In this document: piece by piece, positions 59,503-64,000 of the stretch | Numbering within the stretch: position 1 is the stretch's first letter | How the letters are laid out: every line of letters starts with the position of its first letter | Assembly (NCBI GenBank): GCA_036320915.1 | Contig: JAXBDG010000016.1 | Span: 868,001-932,000, forward strand | Length of the DNA: 64,000 nt | Reading direction: 5' to 3' | Origin: Linnemannia elongata | Taxonomy: Eukaryota > Mortierellomycota > Mortierellomycetes > Mortierellales > Mortierellaceae | Notes under the pieces: generated by a model | Seen by the model: only the letters and a program-made list of their open reading frames with translations | Database searches by the model: none | What the model was told of the DNA's origin: nothing | Translations under genes and position numbers: made by a program

Positions 59503-60563
59503 ATGGCAGCCTCGACAGCATCAACATACCCATTCTACCAAATCGATGTCTTCACTGACAAGGGATTCCTCGGCAACCCTCTCGCCGTCATCGTCGCACT
59601 CGACCCTGCCCTGCCCATCCCCAACGACGAACAGATGCAAAAGATCGCCAACTGGACAAACCTCTCCGAGACCACATTCCTCCTCCCTCCTACCGACCCC
59701 ACTAAGGCCGATTACAAAGTCCGGATCTTCACACCGAATACTGAGCTCCCCTTTGCTGGTCACCCTACCATCGGCACCTGTCGCGCATTCCTCGAACACA
59801 CTCAGTCGAAAAAGAAGAACCTTGTTCAGGAGTGTGAGGTTGGACTAGTGGTACTGCAAGTAGCCAACAATGGTTCAATTGCCTTTATTGCTCCACCATT
59901 GCGCAAGACAGGGCCTGTGGAGGAAGAGACTGTGAGGGTTGTTTGTGAGTCAATGGGGATTGCGAGGGAAGATGTCCTGGACACGCAATGGGTCGTAAAT
60001 GGACCACACTGGTTTGCATTGCTATTGAAGGATGCCGAGACGGTGCTGAAGGCTAGCAGGATCCCGACGCTGGCATCGAAGCAGTTTGAGTTTGGGATCG
60101 TGGGGCAGTACCCTAAGGCTGCTGCTGCCGCCGCTGCTTCAGGAGAAGGCAAGGAGGACGGTAATGCTCCGTTCTTTGAGATCCGGGCCTTCCCTCATGT
60201 GGATCTGATCGACGAAGATCCCGTCTGTGGTTCCTTTAAGTAAGCTTTTGTGATGTTTAAGGCTCTCCTTTTCTTTTATTTGTCCCTGCATTTTTTTTGG
60301 TGGCGCTTAAATAGAGGTTAGTGTGCTGACTTTTCACCTTTTCTGCTCGCTTCTACTTAACTAGCGCTGGCGTTGCTCAATGGTTGATCGGCAACGGCGT
60401 GGCACCTGCGAGCTATGTGGCTTCACAAGGACTGGCATTGGGTAGACGGGGTCGCATTTTTGTGCACCGTGATGACTCTGATCTGTCATTGGAGGCGTCC
60501 AAGCGTGCTGTCTGGGTTGGCGGCCAAACCGCCGTTTGTATCCAAGGCACCATCCAAGTCTAA
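59503..60563 (+). CDS. PhzF-family isomerase-like protein
   Basis: Exons 59503-60239 and 60365-60563 give 311 residues. PhzF-fold enzymes share the diaminopimelate-epimerase fold; the best-known member catalyses an isomerisation in phenazine synthesis, but most fungal members have no assigned substrate. Residues 10-29 hold the opening strand and GNPLAV. Glu56 in LSETTFL is at the place of the catalytic glutamate. [11 protein letters not shown] (residues 81-91) and DPVCGS (near 239-244) are the paired family motifs. An alanine run near residue 205-212 is an insertion. ATG 59503 is chosen because the family start ([11 protein letters not shown]) follows within ten residues; the frame is open upstream to 59329. 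No neighbouring biosynthetic genes suggest a phenazine cluster. Confidence 0.9.
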
Positions 60564-61486
60564 ACCAAGGGATCGATCTGGTACATCACCTTTGGTGCCA
60601 TTTCTACTCAAACACCCATCCTCACTCATCACGAACACAAGAAAATCTGCTTTTCAGAAGTGAATGCAATGAATTAATAAAACAAGCAGAACTATCGCCA
60701 ACACCCCTTGCATAACAACCGTTGCATTGCTATAATGAGTTAAGAGGACACTTTTGACTTTACCCTCTCATAAACGGGCTTACGAACAGTAATCTTCATC
60801 AGTTCTCTTAGCCCTCAACTGACGCGCACACGCACACACGCTCTTCATCTGTGCGGTCAGCCATGGACAAGCAGGATCGACCACCAACTCCCCGCTGGGT
60901 CATTTGCTGGTGTCCGGAATCCATCTGTGAAAACGTCCCGCTCTTGTCCGGAAGAACCGATGGCAAGCATGCGATCATGGCGTCTGTTTATGGTAGCAGG
61001 GCACTGAACTGCGAGCAAGTTATGGTTCCTCCTACCTCACAGAGTAGAGTTAGTAAGAGGTAAGAGAGGCAGTCAACTGAGGATGACCCTTGTTACCCAA
61101 GAAGAATAGGAGGGGGCCAACCTGTGGGTGTGTGTCAGTAATGTAACCGATGCCCCTTTGCGTTGAGGATGGTATGGGTTGTATTGGTCTGCTTTGGGTG
61201 TGAGGGGAGTGTTCACGTCCTTCAATGTTTTCTCATAGGCAATAGTCGTTTCACACAGTGAACTCAAGAGTACGTAAAAAATGGGCTTTGACATTTAGGA
61301 AGGACAAGCACCGAAGCATGGATAGTAAAGGCAGACACTGCAAACAGTTATCATTACAACGATAGACTAGTGACAAGTAAAGATTTTTGTTTTTTACAAC
61401 GAATCATGACGGAACTTGTGACAAATAGAAAAGCTGCTTTAATTGCCAACCGTCTTTTTTTTTTTTTTTTGGAAGAGGTGCACGAC
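60564..61486. other. Intergenic region, possible small gene at 60863-61063
   Basis: A plus-strand frame of 66 residues (60863-61063) begins after a CA-rich leader and has good codon bias, with cysteine pairs (ICWCPESIC). It has no recognisable domain and could be a stray first exon. The remaining DNA has nothing to annotate apart from an 18-nt T run near 61453. Confidence 0.35.
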
Positions 61487-62536
61487 CTAAGAGAATCCGG
61501 TGGTCAAGTGTTTGTTGAACCCGCAGTTAGGACAGGATCCATTCCAGTCAGCAATGCAAGCGGTATGGAAACAATGCCCACAACCAAGGGTTTCAAAGTT
61601 CTCCAATGGTTCCAGGCAGATCGTGCACTCTTCACAGGCATGCCGGTCAACAGACTCGATCACCAAACGACGCCAGACCGTATTCTTGTCAGCCTCAAAG
61701 AGCTGGTAACAATCGTGCTCCTTGACATCCACCCAGTTAGACGTATATTGCTCTCCTGTTCCCTTGATCCCATGAAAGCGGTACTTGCAGGACATGAACC
61801 CGACGGTGACAGGGACGATCCTGTCGTGCTTGCCGCAGTTGGGGCAAACAAACGTTGTATCCACCAACTCCAAAGACCCAAACTTCTTCGCACAGATGAC
61901 TTGGTGGCTTGGGGTGCAGGCACAATTACACTCGACGTTGGTTCCAGGACTAGCAATACGACCTGGCGGCGCACGATCCGAGAACTTGACCTTGCGCACG
62001 TTGGAGCTGTTGGAGACATCCGAGAAGACAATCCCAGGTATGATTCCACCTCCTCCTCCTCTTAATCGCAAGACCAAGTGGAACATCGTATCCTCGTATA
62101 TATTGTAATCCTGGAGAGTCTTCTTATCCTCGAGTTGCGTTCCCGCAAATATGATTCGCTGCATCTCCGGTCGGCATCTTTCCAGGGGCTCGATAAGGGC
62201 CTTGATATCAGAAATGCGGAAGAGTCGGTGACAATTCGGAAAAGTGTAAAGCCTGCCGGTGAGAGTCTTGACCTCTATCTTAAAAACGAGATTGTCCAAA
62301 GCCCGGTAGGTCAACGTGCGTCCAAAGATGCGGTAGTATCCGATGGATTTTTGCTGGTCCTCGATCAGTTTCCCATTGACATATAAGTCCTGCCGTGTGA
62401 TGTCTTCCTTGCTGGCGCCGAGTTTCGACCGGACACGTTCGAGGATGTAGTAGACAGGCTCAGTGTCCTTGAAGGGGACGTTGACGGACTTGGTGTTGCT
62501 GTTGTTGGCGATAATGATATCCAGTTTGCCTATCAT
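61487..62536 (-). CDS. Ubiquitin-like/RING-H2 fusion protein
   Basis: A single exon of 349 residues. Residues 1-79 form a diverged ubiquitin-like domain. Residues 84-161 form a closer ubiquitin relative ([11 protein letters not shown], then [17 protein letters not shown]) ending LRLRGG at residues 156-161, a possible processing or conjugation site; the position matching ubiquitin Lys48 is Thr133. Residues 200-300 are a cysteine-rich domain ([19 protein letters not shown]) I do not recognise. Residues 304-338 form a RING-H2 finger with ligands C304, C307, C319, H321, H324, C327, C335 and C338. The expected role is an E3 ubiquitin ligase with built-in ubiquitin-like modules, by domain inference only. 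It heads a cluster of related sequences to the window edge. Confidence 0.85.
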   Translation of the reverse strand: MIGKLDIIIANNSNTKSVNVPFKDTEPVYYILERVRSKLGASKEDITRQDLYVNGKLIEDQQKSIGYYRIFGRTLTYRALDNLVFKIEVKTLTGRLYTFPNCHRLFRISDIKALIEPLERCRPEMQRIIFAGTQLEDKKTLQDYNIYEDTMFHLVLRLRGGGGGIIPGIVFSDVSNSSNVRKVKFSDRAPPGRIASPGTNVECNCACTPSHQVICAKKFGSLELVDTTFVCPNCGKHDRIVPVTVGFMSCKYRFHGIKGTGEQYTSNWVDVKEHDCYQLFEADKNTVWRRLVIESVDRHACEECTICLEPLENFETLGCGHCFHTACIADWNGSCPNCGFNKHLTTGFS

Positions 62537-62859
62537 TACTTTTTAATGTGTGTGTGTGAGAAAAGGGTTTGTGTTGAAGTGAAGTGTGGATGGTGAGGAG
62601 TGGGAAGTAAAAGAGAAAAGGGAAGAAGTGAAGAATCAAGCAGAGCATTATCAAGGGGCTTTCCTGATGTTCCAAACTTTAAGCCTTCGAACCTTCGAGG
62701 CTTCGGGAACTGTGGTAGGAAAGAAAAGGGGCAATGAAAAGATGGCAAGATGAAAATAGGAGTGATTATGGCAACGACAAACGCGTGGACGAAGAATAAA
62801 AGTAATAGTGAAGACGAATAGCGTCGATTTAATAACTGTCTCAGTACATACTTGTGCGG

Positions 62860-63440
62860 TATCAGCGGTGCGACCAGTAGCCAGGTACTGGTTGAAGCGG
62901 CAGTGGGACAAGACTCGCTCCACGTAGAGATGCAGTTGGTATAAAATCTGTGTCCGCAGCTCAGAGTGTCAAAGATCCGAAGTTGCTCCAGGCAGATCGT
63001 GCACTCGCTCAATTCTTTCAAGTCTGCCGACTCGATAATCAAACAACGCCAGACCGTAGTTTTGCTATCGTCAGACAGTTGGTGGAAGTCGTGCTCCTTA
63101 ACATCCACCCAGTCCGAAGATGCTCTCCTGTCTCCTTGACACCGTGGAAGCAATACTTGTACTGAGGGAACCCAACGGAGACGGGTACGATCGAGTCTGA
63201 GGATTCACAGTTGGAGCACTGGAATGAAGACTCGAAGAGCTCCAAAAGTTCCAGATTCTTGACGCAGATGACTCGATGAGTGGGAGAGCAGGCGCAACTC
63301 AAGGCTACACGACCGGTCGTCAAATAACTACTGAAGCGGGAGTTGGGGGAGAGCCCATTCCAACTTGGAATGCAGCCTTGTGGAACTGATGGTCGGCAGC
63401 CCAAGGTATCCAAGGCAGTAGGTATATCAGGAATGGAGCA
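62860..63440 (-). pseudogene. Frameshifted, rearranged copy of the middle and RING domains
   Basis: On the minus strand a degraded RING tail (DTLGC, then SYLTTGR; the zinc-binding histidines are lost) is followed by a copy of the cysteine-rich domain (CACSPTHRVICVKN, CSNCES) and a second RING (CTICLEQLRIFDTLSCGH). A frame change interrupts it near 63110 before WVDVKEHD, and another near 62905 disrupts the last CPNC pair. No ubiquitin-like part is present. It is best explained as a decayed tandem duplicate of the neighbouring ubiquitin-like/RING gene. Confidence 0.75.
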
Positions 63441-63869
63441 AATCCCTTTCGTTGACGTTTGTCCAGCACGATCATCTTTTGTTGCGTTTGTTGTTCCTGT
63501 TCGTTTTGTGGATCACCCCAGCGGTGGGTCAGGTTCTGGTCGGAAAAATAAAGTTACTACCGCCTGTGCTGGTATGGTCAATCATGCAGCATGAACCGCA
63601 GTGACAGGCGGCGTCTCTTCCTTTTCTTCTTTTTTTGTAAGAGGAGGGTGCGAACACGTTCACGTTTGCAAAGGAGAGGGCGTGATTTTTTCAGTCAAGC
63701 AAGAACATCATTAAGGAAAAAAAAAAACAAAGCACAGTACATTTTCGACTGTCGAAAAAATGCGAGACTTACGTCGATACCCTCGCTATCTTTCTCATTT
63801 TATTTTCTTACTATTAAGATCAATAGAACTGAATGATCCAATGTCGCCCTTCTCGCTAAACTAGAGTAC
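63441..63869. other. Intergenic DNA within the RING cluster
   Basis: No gene is seen. It holds the 3' flank of the partial gene at the window edge and a poly-A run near 63716-63727. Confidence 0.5.
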
Positions 63870-64000
63870 TCAAGCTGCGCGACCAGTGGTCAGATGCTGG
63901 TTGAATCGGCAATTGGGACAGGACCCGCTCCACGCAGAAATGCAGTTGGAGTGGAACTTGTGTCCGCATCCTAGAGTGTCAAAGGTTCGGAGACGCTCCA
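63870..64000 (-). CDS. RING-domain protein, 3' part only (third cluster member)
   Basis: 43 codons are visible before a TGA at 63870-63872. They encode the second half of a RING finger (TLGCGHKFHSNC, SCPNCRFN) and the shared tail HLTTGR. All visible zinc ligands are intact, so this copy may be functional. The upstream part, including any ubiquitin-like domain, lies outside the window. Confidence 0.75.
   Translation of the reverse strand, partial: ERLRTFDTLGCGHKFHSNCISAWSGSCPNCRFNQHLTTGRAA

Overview
The window looks like nuclear DNA of a Mortierellomycotina fungus (Mortierella/Linnemannia/Podila type). The basis is its gene content (SRP72, a Mrc1/Claspin protein, Nup160/120, the GPI mannosyltransferase Smp3/PIG-Z, CLN3/Btn1, eS12 and an Ssh4/Ear1-type adaptor), genes split by many short GT-AG introns of about 70-130 bp, C-ending codon preference, pyrimidine-rich leaders and families of F-box/LRR proteins. 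The genus is an inference. I rebuilt every multi-exon gene by hand from splice sites and reading-frame phase; each rebuilt frame closes without stops.

Layout. 1-72 may be the 3' end of a gene. 73-3771 has no convincing gene. At 3772-4305 lies a secreted cysteine-rich protein ending in a plectasin-like CS-alpha-beta defensin motif. 4537-6120 (-) is an F-box protein, divergent from SRP72 (6314-8626, +). MRC1 (8803-13380, -) and NUP160/NUP120 (13694-19110, -) follow. NUP160 shares a 430-bp divergent promoter with SMP3 (19540-22559, +), which converges on a 1302-residue polytopic membrane protein (22650-26978, -) of unknown function. CLN3/BTN1 (28004-31072, +) has a 4-nt microexon. Two further F-box/LRR genes (31636-33660 and 39387-41630, +) are each followed by repeat-rich DNA.

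The repeat-rich blocks (33.7-36.9 kb and 41.7-45.0 kb) hold six class II tRNA-like elements with intact A and B boxes, an acceptor stem and T-runs after the 3' end, but no readable anticodon. Two of them sit in the arms of a large inverted repeat. There is also a TTCGAA-rich degenerate satellite and a long T/C tract.

47.2-51.3 kb is a tandem pair of CRAL-TRIO (Sec14-like) genes with one and three introns. An Ssh4/Ear1-like Rsp5 adaptor (51475-55207, -) with one intron of about 1.5 kb is followed by the eS12 ribosomal protein (56575-57259, +), a stretch of possibly decayed coding sequence and a PhzF-family protein (59503-60563, +).

The right end (61.5-64.0 kb, -) is a cluster of ubiquitin-like/RING genes: one intact protein with two ubiquitin-like domains (the second ending in LRLRGG), a cysteine-rich middle domain and a C-terminal RING-H2; a frameshifted, rearranged copy; and the RING end of a third copy running off the window. 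With the defensin-like gene and the tRNA-like family, this cluster is the most novel content. Most other genes are single-copy housekeeping genes that share position rather than a pathway.
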